Below are positions 1 through 11,277 of a stretch of 64,000 nt of DNA, piece after piece. Origin of the DNA: Paractinoplanes abujensis (GTDB lineage Bacteria; Actinomycetota; Actinomycetes; Mycobacteriales; Micromonosporaceae); contig NZ_JACHMF010000001.1 in the NCBI RefSeq assembly GCF_014204895.1, positions 9,238,001-9,302,000 of the forward strand, written 5' to 3'. Under the pieces are notes generated by a model that had not been told where the DNA came from, did not search any database, and was given only the letters and a program-made list of their open reading frames with translations. Numbering within the stretch: position 1 is the first letter of the stretch; the number at the start of each line of letters is the position of its first letter. Position numbers and translations under genes: made by a program.

Positions 1-1405
1 GGGGCTGCCCGTCGGGGTACGTGTCACCCTCGGGGTCGGCCACCAGGCGCTCGATCTCGGCGCCGCGCGCGTATTCGATCACCCAGTTGGCCGGGGCGAC
101 CGTCTTGAAGCCGTCGAGCACCGTCTCGGTCAGTTCGCGCGGGTGGCCGTCGGGCAGCCAGTCGACCTGACCGGAGTCGCCGGCCCAGTCGCCCAGCTGC
201 GCCGACACGTCGTCGGCGTTGGGGCCGAGGACCGCGATCCGGCGGAACTTGGCCGACGGGTCGACGGGCAGCACGCCGTCGTTCTTCAGCAGCACCAGCG
301 AACGCCGGGCCACCTCGAGGTTGAGCTCGGCGTGCTCGGCAGAGCCGATCACCGTGCCGATCAGCTCGGGCGAGGGCGCGCGGGGGTTCTCGAACAGGCC
401 CAGCTCGAACTTGAGACGCAGGATCCGCCGGACGGCGTCGTCGATCTCCTCCTCGGCCAGCAGCCCGCGCTCGACCGCCTCCTGCGCGCCCTCGAAGAAG
501 CCCGGAGTGACCATGACCAGGTCGTTCCCGGCTTTCACGGCGACCGCGGCGGCCTCCGCGTAGTCGGCGCACACCCTCTGTTCCCAGACCATGCGCCCGA
601 CGTTGTCCCAGTCGGTGACGAGCGTGCCGGTGAAGCCCCACTCGCCCTTGAGCACGTCGTTGAGCAGCCACTTGTTGGCCGTGATGGGCACGCCGTCCAT
701 CGACTGGTAGCCGAGCATGAAGACCCGGCAGCCCTCCTTGGCGACGCGCTCGAACGGCGGCAGGAACCACGAGCGCAGCTTGCGCGGGCTGATGTCGGCC
801 TCGCTGGCGTCGCGGCCGCCCTGTGTCTCGGAGTAGCCCGCGAAGTGTTTGGCCGTGGCCAGGATCGCGGTCGGGTCGCCGAGGCCGCCGCCCTGATAGC
901 CCCGGATCATCGCCGAGCCCAGTTCGCCGATCAGGAACGGGTCCTCGCCGAACGTCTCGTCGACCCGGCCCCAGCGCAGGTCGCGGGTGATGCACAGGAC
1001 GGGGGAGAAGGTCCAGTGAATGCCCGTGGCCGCCACCTCGACGGCGGTGACCCGGGCGACCCGCTCGAGCAGCTCCGCGTCCCAGCTGGCGGCCATCCCG
1101 AGCTGGGTCGGGAAGATCGTCGCGCCCGGCCAGAACGAGTGGCCGTGGATGCAGTCCTCCGCGGTGAGCAGCGGAATCTGCAGCCGGGTCTTGGCGACCA
1201 GATCGATCGCCTCGAGCATTTTCGCCGGGGAGGTGTGCAGGATCGAGCCCGCCAGCTTCTCGCTGACGATCTCCTTCACATCACCCCGGGCGTCCAGCTG
1301 GAGCATCTGCCCCACCTTCTCGGGCAGGGACATCCGGCCCAGAAGATCGTCGACACGCTGGTCGACGGGGAGCGATGCATCCCGGTACGGGACGTCAGCA
1401 GGCAC
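1..1405 (-). CDS. Glycoside hydrolase family 3 beta-glycosidase (3' end beyond window)
   Basis: A GH3 enzyme removes beta-linked sugars from the non-reducing end of oligosaccharides. The visible 468 codons cover the N-terminal (alpha/beta)8 domain and the start of the alpha/beta sandwich domain. The family motif KHFAGYSE is present, and the likely nucleophile is Asp265 in LVTDWDNVG. The chosen start is GTG at 1405 because GGAGG lies 5 bases upstream. There is no signal peptide, so the enzyme is probably cytoplasmic and acts on imported beta-oligosaccharides. The C-terminal part lies outside the window, so the substrate (beta-glucoside or beta-xyloside) cannot be settled. GH3 membership is clear; the specificity is open. 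Confidence 0.93.
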   Translation of the reverse strand, partial: MPADVPYRDASLPVDQRVDDLLGRMSLPEKVGQMLQLDARGDVKEIVSEKLAGSILHTSPAKMLEAIDLVAKTRLQIPLLTAEDCIHGHSFWPGATIFPTQLGMAASWDAELLERVARVTAVEVAATGIHWTFSPVLCITRDLRWGRVDETFGEDPFLIGELGSAMIRGYQGGGLGDPTAILATAKHFAGYSETQGGRDASEADISPRKLRSWFLPPFERVAKEGCRVFMLGYQSMDGVPITANKWLLNDVLKGEWGFTGTLVTDWDNVGRMVWEQRVCADYAEAAAVAVKAGNDLVMVTPGFFEGAQEAVERGLLAEEEIDDAVRRILRLKFELGLFENPRAPSPELIGTVIGSAEHAELNLEVARRSLVLLKNDGVLPVDPSAKFRRIAVLGPNADDVSAQLGDWAGDSGQVDWLPDGHPRELTETVLDGFKTVAPANWVIEYARGAEIERLVADPEGDTYPDGQP

Positions 1406-1474
1406 GTGCGCCTCCGGTCGTCATGACCGCGGTGGCACGGTCTGCGAAACACGAACAACCGGGAGTCTTCCAGC

Positions 1475-1509
1475 CCGGAACCGGTTACGGGAGACCAGGC
1501 CGGTTCCGG
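1475..1509. repeat. Inverted repeat between small gene and GH3 gene
   Basis: The arms CCGGAACCGG (1475-1484) and CCGGTTCCGG (1500-1509) are a perfect 10-bp inverted repeat with a 15-base spacer. Each arm also overlaps a short palindrome (AACCGGTT on the left, GTTCCGGAAC on the right). It lies upstream of the GH3 start and just after the stop of the small gene. It could be an operator for the GH3 gene or a weak terminator; the minus strand has no T-tract after it, which favours an operator. Confidence 0.45.
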
Positions 1510-1519
1510 AACTTTTCAC

Positions 1520-1753
1520 TTAGTTGTCAGTATCGGTCTCCTCGATGCTCGGCACCTCGATGCCGGCGGCCTCCAGAGCGTCGCGCCGGGCCTCGGCCGC
1601 CTCCTTCTCGCGCTCGACGAGGGTGGCGTATTCGACCAGCACGGACGGGTCGTCGGTGTCTTCCACGCGGTCGAAGAACCGCTGCGTGGTGCGAACCGCT
1701 TCCGCGTACGCCGCCGCGGCTTCCCGGAGGGCAATGATCGTCTTGTCAGCCAT
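1520..1753 (-). CDS. Small acidic helical protein of unknown function
   Basis: A 77-residue protein rich in Ala, Glu and Arg, predicted to be almost entirely helical, with a heptad-like stretch around residues 40-65 (VEREKEAAEARRDALEAAG) and an acidic C-terminal tail (EETDTDN). No signal peptide or membrane segment is visible. ATG at 1753 is used here; an in-frame ATG at 1765 would add four residues. It is divergent from argC. I do not recognise the family. It may be a small coiled-coil adaptor or regulator, but nothing in the context proves this. Confidence 0.6.
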   Translation of the reverse strand: MADKTIIALREAAAAYAEAVRTTQRFFDRVEDTDDPSVLVEYATLVEREKEAAEARRDALEAAGIEVPSIEETDTDN

Positions 1754-1865
1754 GGATGAAGTCATATCACCAGGGGACGACACCGGCCCGGTCGAGAACC
1801 CTCCGGTGGGCCCGTCGGGGCCGGCCGGGAACAACTCGGACGGGGAATGGTGTTGCCGGGCCCTA

Positions 1866-1904
1866 TTCACGGTTGATACGGTCCTCTGCATAGTCATGCG
1901 GAGG
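1866..1904 (+). promoter_or_regulatory. argC promoter with putative ARG box and RBS
   Basis: TTCACG (1866-1871) and CATAGT (1889-1894) are separated by 17 bases and resemble a vegetative -35/-10 pair. Overlapping the -10 is the inverted repeat GCATAGTCATGC (1888-1899, arms GCAT/ATGC), the kind of AT-centred half-site bound by ArgR. Repressor bound here would block polymerase directly. GGAGG (1900-1904) is the ribosome binding site, five bases before the argC ATG. The assignment of ArgR rests on family knowledge plus the presence of argR in the same operon. Confidence 0.55.
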
Positions 1905-1909
1905 TTGGT

Positions 1910-2911
1910 ATGGGAATCCGGGTCGCGGTCGCCGGTGCAAGCGGATACGCGGGGGGCGAGCTCCTGCGACTGCTCGCCGGGCACCCCGAGTTCGATCTCG
2001 TGGCCGCCACGGCCCACTCACAGGCCGGTGCGCACGTCACCGCCGTCCACCCGCAGCTGGCCGGTCTCGACCTCACGCTCACCGCGACCGACGCGGCCGG
2101 CCTGAGCGACGCCGACCTGGTGTTTCTCGCCCTGCCGCACGGGCAGTCGGCGGCGATCGCGGCGCAGCTGCCCGAGTCCGTCAAGATCGTGGATCTGGGC
2201 GCGGACTTCCGGCTGCGGGACGCGGCGCTGTGGGAGCGGTATTACGGCGGCGAGCACGCCGGCACGTGGACGTACGGCCTGCCCGAATTGCCGGGCCATC
2301 GCGAGCTGATCGCGTCCTCGAGCCGGGTGGCGAATACGGGCTGTTATGCGGCCACCATCACACTCGCGCTGGCGCCGCTCATCGCCGCGGGCCTCGCCGA
2401 CCCGGCCGACGTGGTCGTGGTGGCGAGCTCCGGCACGTCCGGCGCGGGCCGCAGCGCCAAGGTGAACTTGCTGGCCAGCGAGATCATGGGCGACCTCTCG
2501 CCGTACAAGGTGGGTGCCCATCAGCACGTGCCCGAGATCAAGCAGGCCACCGGGGCGACGTCACTGTCGATGACCCCGGTGCTGGCCCCGATGCCGCGCG
2601 GCATCCTGGCCACCGTCACGGCCCGTCGCGCGGCGCAGGGCGACCCGCGTGAGGTGCTGCTTCAGGCGTACGGGAATGAGCCTTTTGTGCATGTCCTCCC
2701 CGAGGGCGCCTGGCCGCACACGGCCGCGACCGCCGGATCCAACTCGTGCCACCTGCAGGCCACGGTCGACGTCGACTCGGGCCGCATCGTGGTGGTGAGC
2801 GCGCTCGACAACCTCGGCAAGGGTGCCGCGGGTCAGGCAGTGCAATGTGCCAACCTCATGTCCGGCCTGCCCGAGACGATGGGCCTGTCCGTGTTCGGAG
2901 TCGCACCGTGA
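1910..2911 (+). CDS. argC: N-acetyl-gamma-glutamyl-phosphate reductase
   Basis: Third step of arginine synthesis: NADPH reduces N-acetylglutamyl-phosphate to N-acetylglutamate semialdehyde in the cytoplasm. The 333-residue protein has the usual family length. The N-terminal nucleotide-binding loop is [14 protein letters not shown]. The catalytic Cys145 sits in NTGCYAAT, and the conserved histidines 204/206 in VGAHQHVPE. It opens the seven-gene arginine operon; its stop overlaps the argJ GTG (GTGA, 2908-2911). Probably repressed by ArgR through the box in its promoter. Confidence 0.98.
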   Translation: MGIRVAVAGASGYAGGELLRLLAGHPEFDLVAATAHSQAGAHVTAVHPQLAGLDLTLTATDAAGLSDADLVFLALPHGQSAAIAAQLPESVKIVDLGADFRLRDAALWERYYGGEHAGTWTYGLPELPGHRELIASSSRVANTGCYAATITLALAPLIAAGLADPADVVVVASSGTSGAGRSAKVNLLASEIMGDLSPYKVGAHQHVPEIKQATGATSLSMTPVLAPMPRGILATVTARRAAQGDPREVLLQAYGNEPFVHVLPEGAWPHTAATAGSNSCHLQATVDVDSGRIVVVSALDNLGKGAAGQAVQCANLMSGLPETMGLSVFGVAP

Positions 2912-4080
2912 CCGTCACCCACCCCAAGGGCTTCCGGGCGTCGGGCGTCGCCGCCGGCCTCAAGCCCACCGGCAACCTCGACGTGGCCCTGGTCGTCAAC
3001 GACGGCCCCGACTTCACCGCGGCCGGCGTCTTCACCGGCAACCGGGTCAAGGCCGCGCCCGTGCTCTGGAGCCAGCAGGTGCTCAAGGGCGGCATCGTGC
3101 GCGCCGTCGTGCTCAACTCGGGCGGCGCCAACGCGTGCACCGGCAGCCAGGGCTTCCGCGACACGCACGCCACCGCCGAGCACACCGCGGCCGTGCTCCG
3201 CGGCGGCCCCAAGCCGCAGCTCATCGGCGCCGGCGACGTGGCCGTCTGCTCGACCGGTCTGATCGGCGAGCTGCTGCCCATGGACAAGCTGCTGCCCGGA
3301 GTCGCCGCCGCGGCTCGCGCCTTGGAGACGAACGGCGGCGAGAGGGCCGCCGAGGCGATCATGACGACCGACACCGTCGCCAAGAACGCGGTCGTCGAGA
3401 AGGAGGGCTGGTCGGTCGGCGGCATCGCGAAGGGTGCCGGCATGCTCGCCCCCGCCCTGGCCACCATGCTCGTGGTGATCACCACCGATGCCAGCGCCGA
3501 CAACGAGGTGCTCGACGCGGCCCTGCGCGAGGCGACCCGGCTGACCTTCGACCGGATCGACGCCGACGGCTGCATGTCGACCAACGACACCGTGCTGCTG
3601 CTGGCCAGCGGCGCCTCGGACGTGCAGCCCACGCCCGAGGAGCTGACCGCCGCCGTCACTCAGGTCTGCCACGACCTGGCCCAGCAGCTGATCACCGACG
3701 CCGAGGGCGCCACCAAGCACGTCGCGATCGAGGTCAAGGGTGCGGCCAGCGAGGCCGACGCGGTCGAGGTGGGCCGCTCGGTGGCCGGCAACAACCTGGT
3801 CAAGACCGCGCTGTTCGGCAACGACCCCAACTGGGGGCGCATCCTGGCCGCGGTCGGCACCACCCGGGCCCGTTTCGAGCCCGACCGGGTCGACGTGGCG
3901 ATCAACGACGTGTGGATCTGCAAGGGCGGGGCGGCCGCGGAGGACAGGTCCAAGGTCGACCTCTCCGGGCGCGACGTGCGGATCACGATCAACCTGCGCG
4001 AGGGCGAGATGGACGCGACGATCTGGACCACCGACCTCTCGCACGCCTACGTGCACGAGAACTCGGCGTACTCGTCGTGA
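2908..4080 (+). CDS. argJ: Bifunctional ornithine acetyltransferase / N-acetylglutamate synthase
   Basis: ArgJ moves the acetyl group from N-acetylornithine to glutamate, closing the cyclic acetyl pathway; bifunctional forms also use acetyl-CoA. The start is GTG at 2908, overlapping the argC stop; the protein has 390 residues. The self-cleavage site is visible as ALATML, where Thr186 becomes the N-terminal nucleophile of the beta chain. The KGAGMLAP segment just before it is typical. The sequence alone does not show whether the enzyme is mono- or bifunctional. Its presence explains why a separate argE is not needed in this operon. Confidence 0.97.
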   Translation: MTVTHPKGFRASGVAAGLKPTGNLDVALVVNDGPDFTAAGVFTGNRVKAAPVLWSQQVLKGGIVRAVVLNSGGANACTGSQGFRDTHATAEHTAAVLRGGPKPQLIGAGDVAVCSTGLIGELLPMDKLLPGVAAAARALETNGGERAAEAIMTTDTVAKNAVVEKEGWSVGGIAKGAGMLAPALATMLVVITTDASADNEVLDAALREATRLTFDRIDADGCMSTNDTVLLLASGASDVQPTPEELTAAVTQVCHDLAQQLITDAEGATKHVAIEVKGAASEADAVEVGRSVAGNNLVKTALFGNDPNWGRILAAVGTTRARFEPDRVDVAINDVWICKGGAAAEDRSKVDLSGRDVRITINLREGEMDATIWTTDLSHAYVHENSAYSS

Positions 4081-4942
4081 GCGATCCTGTCGAAAAGGCC
4101 GAGGTCCTGATCGAGGCGCTGCCGTGGCTGGAGCGCTTTCACGGCTCGACCATCGTGATCAAGTACGGCGGCAACGCCATGATCAACCCTTCGCTGCAGC
4201 AGGCCTTCGCCGCGGACATGGCCTTCCTCCGGTACGCGGGCATCCGCCCGGTCGTCGTGCACGGCGGCGGCCCGCAGATCAGCCGGATGCTCGACCGCTT
4301 CGGCATCGAGAGCGAGTTCCGCGGCGGCCTGCGCGTCACCACCCCGGAGGCCATGGAGGTCGTCCGGATGGTGCTGACCGGGCAGGTCGGCCGCGAACTG
4401 GTCGGGCTGATCAACCGTCACGGCCCGCTCGCCGTCGGGCTCTCCGGGGAGGACGCCCACCTGTTCACCGCCGTACGGCGGGGGGCTCTGATCGATGGTG
4501 AAGAGGTCGACATCGGGCTGGTCGGCGACGTGGACCGCGTCGACACCTCGGCCGTCGACGACCTGATCGCGGCGGGCCGCATCCCGGTGATCGCCAGCGT
4601 CGCCCCCGACGCCGGCGGGGTGGTGCACAACGTGAACGCCGACACCGCCGCCGCCGCGCTGGCCGAGGCCCTGGGCGCGCAGAAGCTGGTCGTGCTGACC
4701 GACGTGCCCGGGCTCTACACCGACTGGCCCGACACGTCGTCGCTGGTCACCGAGATCGACGCCGACGCCCTGGCCAAGCTGCTGCCCCGGCTCGAGTCGG
4801 GCATGGTCCCCAAGATGGAGGCCTGCCTGCGCGCCGTCCGCGGTGGCGTGCCCGCGGCCCACGTCATCGACGGCCGGGTCGCCCACTCGACGCTGCTCGA
4901 AGTCTTCACCCCGGAAGGAATAGGAACGATGGTGGTCCCCTC

Positions 4943-4946
<4 letters not shown>
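4077..4946 (+). CDS. argB: Acetylglutamate kinase
   Basis: Phosphorylates N-acetylglutamate with ATP, normally the feedback-controlled step. GTG at 4077 overlaps the argJ stop (GTGA); 289 residues, the usual length. Amino acid kinase fold motifs are present: IKYGGNAM near residue 24 (phosphate-binding Lys), VVHGGGPQI, and the C-terminal [16 protein letters not shown] segment. The N-terminal helix before the first strand ([17 protein letters not shown]) is the extension found in arginine-inhibited hexameric kinases, so feedback inhibition by arginine is likely (inference). Confidence 0.98.
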
Positions 4947-7524
<2,578 letters not shown>

Positions 7525-7532
<8 letters not shown>

Positions 7533-8946
7533 GAAGACTTCTTTGTGGGGTGGCCGGTTCGCCGGTGGCCCGGCCGACGCCCTGGCCCGGCTGTCCGTGA
7601 GTGTCCAGTTCGACTGGCGCCTCGCCCCGTACGACATCGCCGGCTCCCGCGCCCACGCCCGGGTGCTCGCCGCGGCCGGGCTGCTCGACCCCGACGAGCT
7701 GGGCCAGATGCTGGCCGCCCTGGACGACCTCGAGGCGGCCTGCGCGTCCGGCGAGTTCCGGCCCACCATCGACGACGAGGACGTGCACACCGCCCTCGAG
7801 CGCGGCCTGCTCGAACGCCTCGGCGCGCTCGGCGGCAAACTGCGCGCCGGCCGCTCCCGCAACGACCAGGTCGCCACCGATCTGCGGCTCTACATGCGCG
7901 ACCACGCCCGTGGGGTGGCCGTCGCGCTGGTCGAGCTGGCCGACGCGCTGACCGAGCAGGCCGCCCGCAACGTCGGCACGCCCGCGCCCGGCCTGACCCA
8001 CGTGCAGCACGCCCAGCCGGTCTCGTTCGGCCACTGGCTGCTCGCCCACGTGCAGCCGCTGCTGCGCGACCTCGATCGGATGAAGGACTGGGACGCCCGT
8101 ACGGCGGTCTCGCCGCTCGGCAGCGGCGCGCTGGCCGGCTCCTCCCTGCCCCTCGACCCGGCCGCCGTGGCCAAGGAGCTGGGCTTCGCCGCGCCCGCGG
8201 CCAACTCGATGGACGCCGTGGCCGACCGCGACTTCGTGGCCGAGTTCCTCTTCATCACGTCGCTGATCGGGGTGCACCTGTCCCGCCTGGGCGAGGAAGT
8301 GGTGCTCTGGACGTCGACGGAGTTCGGCTGGGTCGAGCTCGACGACGCGTTCGCCACCGGGTCGTCGATCATGCCGCAGAAGAAGAACGCGGACATCGCC
8401 GAGCTGGCCCGGGGCAAGAGCGGCCGGCTGATCGGCGGGCTGGTCGCGGTGCTGACCATGCTCAAGGGCCTGCCGCTGACCTACGACCGCGACATGCAGG
8501 AGGACAAGGAGCCGGTCTTCGACGCGATCGAGACGCTCGAGCTGCTCCTGCCCGCGCTGGCCGGCATGATCTCGACGATGACCGTACGGGTGGACCGCCT
8601 CGCCGCGGCCGCGCCCGTCGGGTTCTCGCTGGCCACCGAGGTCGCCGACTGGCTGGTGCGCAAGGGTGTGCCGTTCCGCGAGGCCCACGAGATCACCGGC
8701 AAGCTGGTCGCGATCTGCTCGGTGCGCGAGTGCGAGCTGGAGGACCTGACCGACGACGACCTGAAGACGGTCAGCGAGCACCTCGACCCGACGGTGCGCC
8801 AGGTCCTGACCGTCGACTCGGCGCTGGCCTCGCGCACCACACCCGGCTCGACCGGCCCCGGCCCCGTGGCCGACCAGCTGGCGCAGGTGCAGCACCACCT
8901 CGACACGTGGCGTCAGTGGGCGGTCGAGAAGGTCGTGCCGCGCTGA
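7525..8946 (+). CDS. argH: Argininosuccinate lyase
   Basis: Splits argininosuccinate into arginine and fumarate, the last step. 473 residues; the ATG at 7525 is chosen because the WGGRFAGG start region follows within a few residues, as in homologues. The fumarase-superfamily signature [10 protein letters not shown] carries the mobile-loop serines 280/281; GRSRNDQ and THVQHAQP are also intact. It ends the arg operon. Argininosuccinate synthase (argG), its usual partner, is not in the window, so it must be encoded elsewhere. Confidence 0.98.
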
Positions 8947-9139
8947 GCGACGGCCCGGGTGAAGCCCAGCGCGACGTCGCGGCCGGACTGCAGGAGGGTG
9001 TAGGGGTCTGCGCCCTTCTGCAGGAAGCCGCTGACGCCGGCGGCGAGCCCGGTCGCGACCAGGTCGTCGGTCAGTAAACGGGGAACGGGCGGGTTGAAGT
9101 CCTCTGTGTAGGGCCTGGCCCACCGGGTAGCCCGGTCCC
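8947..9139. other. Intergenic stretch after argH with weak minus-strand coding look
   Basis: No convincing gene or terminator. On the minus strand, from about 9110 down to 8947, one frame stays open with actinomycete-like codon bias and reads VATGLAAGVSGFLQKGADP, faintly like the end of a response-regulator receiver domain. It has no plausible start and contains a TTA codon. It may be a gene remnant or chance. Confidence 0.3.
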
Positions 9140-9880
9140 GTGATCGATCTCCCCCGCGCCGGTGAGGTGCGCGCCCTGTTGCTGGACGCCGACGGCAACC
9201 TGTTCCCGTCGGAGGAGCCCGCGTTCGTCGCCTCGGCCGACGTGACCAACCGCCTGCTGGCCTCGCTGGGCGTCTCCCGCGCCTACACGGCCGAGGAGTT
9301 GCGGCTGACCACGACGGGCAAGAACTTCCGCACCACGGCCGCCGATCTGGCGGCCGGGCACGGCCGGGTGCTGACCCCTGAGGTGCTCGCGGACTGGGTG
9401 GCCGAGGAGAAGAAGGTCGTCTCCGACTACCTCGGCCAGGTGTTGCGCCCCGACCCGGCCGTGCTGGAACCTCTGCATCGGCTGGCGGGTCGGTACCGGC
9501 TGGCAGTGGTCAGCTCCAGCGCCCTGTCCCGGCTGGACGAGTGTTTCCGAGCCACCGGCCTGGCCGGGTTGCTCCCGGCCGGGCGGCGGTACAGCGCCGA
9601 GGACTCGTTGCCCCGGCCCACCAGCAAACCCGACCCCGCGATCTATCTGTACGCCGTGCGGCAGCTCGGTGTCGCGCCGGCGCAGGCTGTCGCCGTCGAG
9701 GACTCGTGGCCCGGCGCCCGGTCGGCCGTGGCCGCGGGCATCCCCACCGTGGGCAACCTGGTCTTCGTGCCCCCGGCCGAACGGGTGGCCCGCCGCGCGG
9801 CGCTCGAGGACGCGGGCGTCGCCCTCGTGATCGAGTCGTGGCAGGAGCTCGAAGCCGCGCTGCCGGTCAGTGTGGAGTGA
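9140..9880 (+). CDS. HAD-superfamily hydrolase (phosphoglycolate phosphatase-like)
   Basis: Cytoplasmic phosphatase-type HAD protein of 246 residues, starting at GTG 9140. Motif I is LLLDADGNLF near residue 15 (nucleophile Asp and acid/base Asp), motif II VVSSSALSRL, motif III the Lys in SKPDPAIY, and motif IV the acidic pair in AVEDSWPGA. A helical cap lies between motifs I and II, as in beta-phosphoglucomutase and phosphoglycolate phosphatase relatives. The substrate is unknown. It stands alone between argH and the sigma factor gene. Confidence 0.85.
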   Translation: MIDLPRAGEVRALLLDADGNLFPSEEPAFVASADVTNRLLASLGVSRAYTAEELRLTTTGKNFRTTAADLAAGHGRVLTPEVLADWVAEEKKVVSDYLGQVLRPDPAVLEPLHRLAGRYRLAVVSSSALSRLDECFRATGLAGLLPAGRRYSAEDSLPRPTSKPDPAIYLYAVRQLGVAPAQAVAVEDSWPGARSAVAAGIPTVGNLVFVPPAERVARRAALEDAGVALVIESWQELEAALPVSVE

Positions 9881-9996
9881 TCGCGCCGGCCGGACGGTGG
9901 CCCCGAGGTGTCGATCCGGCGTAAGGCGGCTAGCGTGGTTCGAGTACTGACCCCTTCCGCCCTGTGTCCGCGGAGCAAATGTCACGGAGGGTGACC

Positions 9997-11169
9997 ATGC
10001 TCACGGACCACTATGGCGTCATGGCCCGCGCCGACGCGCCGGTCGAGCTGTCCGATGATCTGGACGAGATCGCCGAGCGATACATTCGTGACCGTGCCGC
10101 TCTCGACCCGGTACGGGCGGGGCGCTTGCGCGACGACGTGATCCGCCGGCTGCTGCCCTTCGCGGGCCGATTGGCCGGTCGGTACCGGCACAGCCGGGAG
10201 TCCATGGACGATCTGGAGCAGGTGGCCCGCCTCGCCCTCGTCAAGGCGATCGACCGTTACGACCCGGAGCGCGGATCTTTCACCGCGTACGCGGTCACCA
10301 CCATCTCGGGGGAGCTCAAGCGGTACTTCCGCGATCACACGTGGGGCGTGCAGGTTCCTCGCCGGCTGCAGGATCTGTCCCGGGTGGCCGGGCGGGCCAC
10401 CGAGGAGCTGACGGCGGAGCTGCACCGCCCGCCGACCGAGCAGGAGCTGGCGGCGCGGTGCGGTGCCGGCGTGGCGGAGGTGGCGGAGGCGCTCGCATCC
10501 CGCGCGGGCTACCGGCCCGTGTCGTTGAGCCTGCCGGTGGGTGATTCCGGGGCCGCGCTCGGCGACCTGCTGGGCGACGCCGACGGGAATCTCGAGCTGG
10601 TCACCGATCAGCTGACCCTGCGCCGGCTGATCGAGCGGCTGCCGGCCCGCGAGAAGCGGATCCTGCTGGAGCGTTTTTACGGCAACCGTTCCCAGTCGGA
10701 GATCGCCGACGACTTGGGCATCTCCCAGATGCATGTGTCCCGGCTGATCAGCCGCGTGCTCGGCTGGCTGCGGACGGCCATGCTGACCGACGAGACGCCG
10801 CTGTGGCCCGGCGACACGGCCGACCCGGCGCAGACCGGACCGGCCGTGGCCATCCGCCGGTCGGCGACGGGACCGACGCGTGTCGTCGTCACCGGTGAGG
10901 TGGATCGGGACAACGCCGGCCGCCTGCAGCGCAAGCTGGTGCGGATCATCGCGCGGGCGCCCGCGGGTGCGCAGCTGGAGGTCGACCTGGGCGGGGTGCC
11001 GTCGCTGTCCGCGGCCGGGGCCAGGGCGCTGCTGGCCGCGTACGACGCCGGCCGTGTCCGCGGTGTCGTCGTGAGCGTCGTGGCCATGCAGCCGTTCGTC
11101 CGGCGGTTCGCCGCGGTGGTGGGCCTGACCCCGCTCCTGCCCCCGGGTGAGGCCGGTCAGCCCAACTGA
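9997..11169 (+). CDS. SigB/SigF-type sigma factor fused to a C-terminal STAS domain
   Basis: A 390-residue fusion. Residues 40-125 form sigma region 2 (DDLEQVARLALVKAIDRYDP), about 130-165 region 3, and 213-260 region 4 with the helix-turn-helix SQSEIADDLGISQMHVSRL. These match the group 3 SigB/F/G family. Residues about 284-385 form a STAS domain like the anti-sigma antagonists RsbV/SpoIIAA. In the STAS loop the DSSG phosphorylation motif reads SAAG (338-341), so the regulated serine is missing. The start is ATG 9997, with GGAGG six bases upstream. The STAS domain may bind an RsbW-like anti-sigma factor or oligomerise; its lack of the phospho-serine suggests a permanent or unregulated interaction (inference). 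No anti-sigma gene is nearby. Confidence 0.9.
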   Translation: MLTDHYGVMARADAPVELSDDLDEIAERYIRDRAALDPVRAGRLRDDVIRRLLPFAGRLAGRYRHSRESMDDLEQVARLALVKAIDRYDPERGSFTAYAVTTISGELKRYFRDHTWGVQVPRRLQDLSRVAGRATEELTAELHRPPTEQELAARCGAGVAEVAEALASRAGYRPVSLSLPVGDSGAALGDLLGDADGNLELVTDQLTLRRLIERLPAREKRILLERFYGNRSQSEIADDLGISQMHVSRLISRVLGWLRTAMLTDETPLWPGDTADPAQTGPAVAIRRSATGPTRVVVTGEVDRDNAGRLQRKLVRIIARAPAGAQLEVDLGGVPSLSAAGARALLAAYDAGRVRGVVVSVVAMQPFVRRFAAVVGLTPLLPPGEAGQPN

Positions 11170-11277
11170 CCACTGTGGTGGCGGGAGCAGCAAACTCGTT
11201 GTTTCTCAGCACTTTTCGAGGGCAAGCGCCGGAACCGCATTCAGGGGCCGCCGGACGGCCCGACCGAAGGGCCCGAC

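Noticed and set aside
143..1426. Long open frame on the plus strand across the GH3 gene
   Set aside because: It is the antisense of a clear GH3 gene and shows no family motif; in high-GC DNA such shadows are common.
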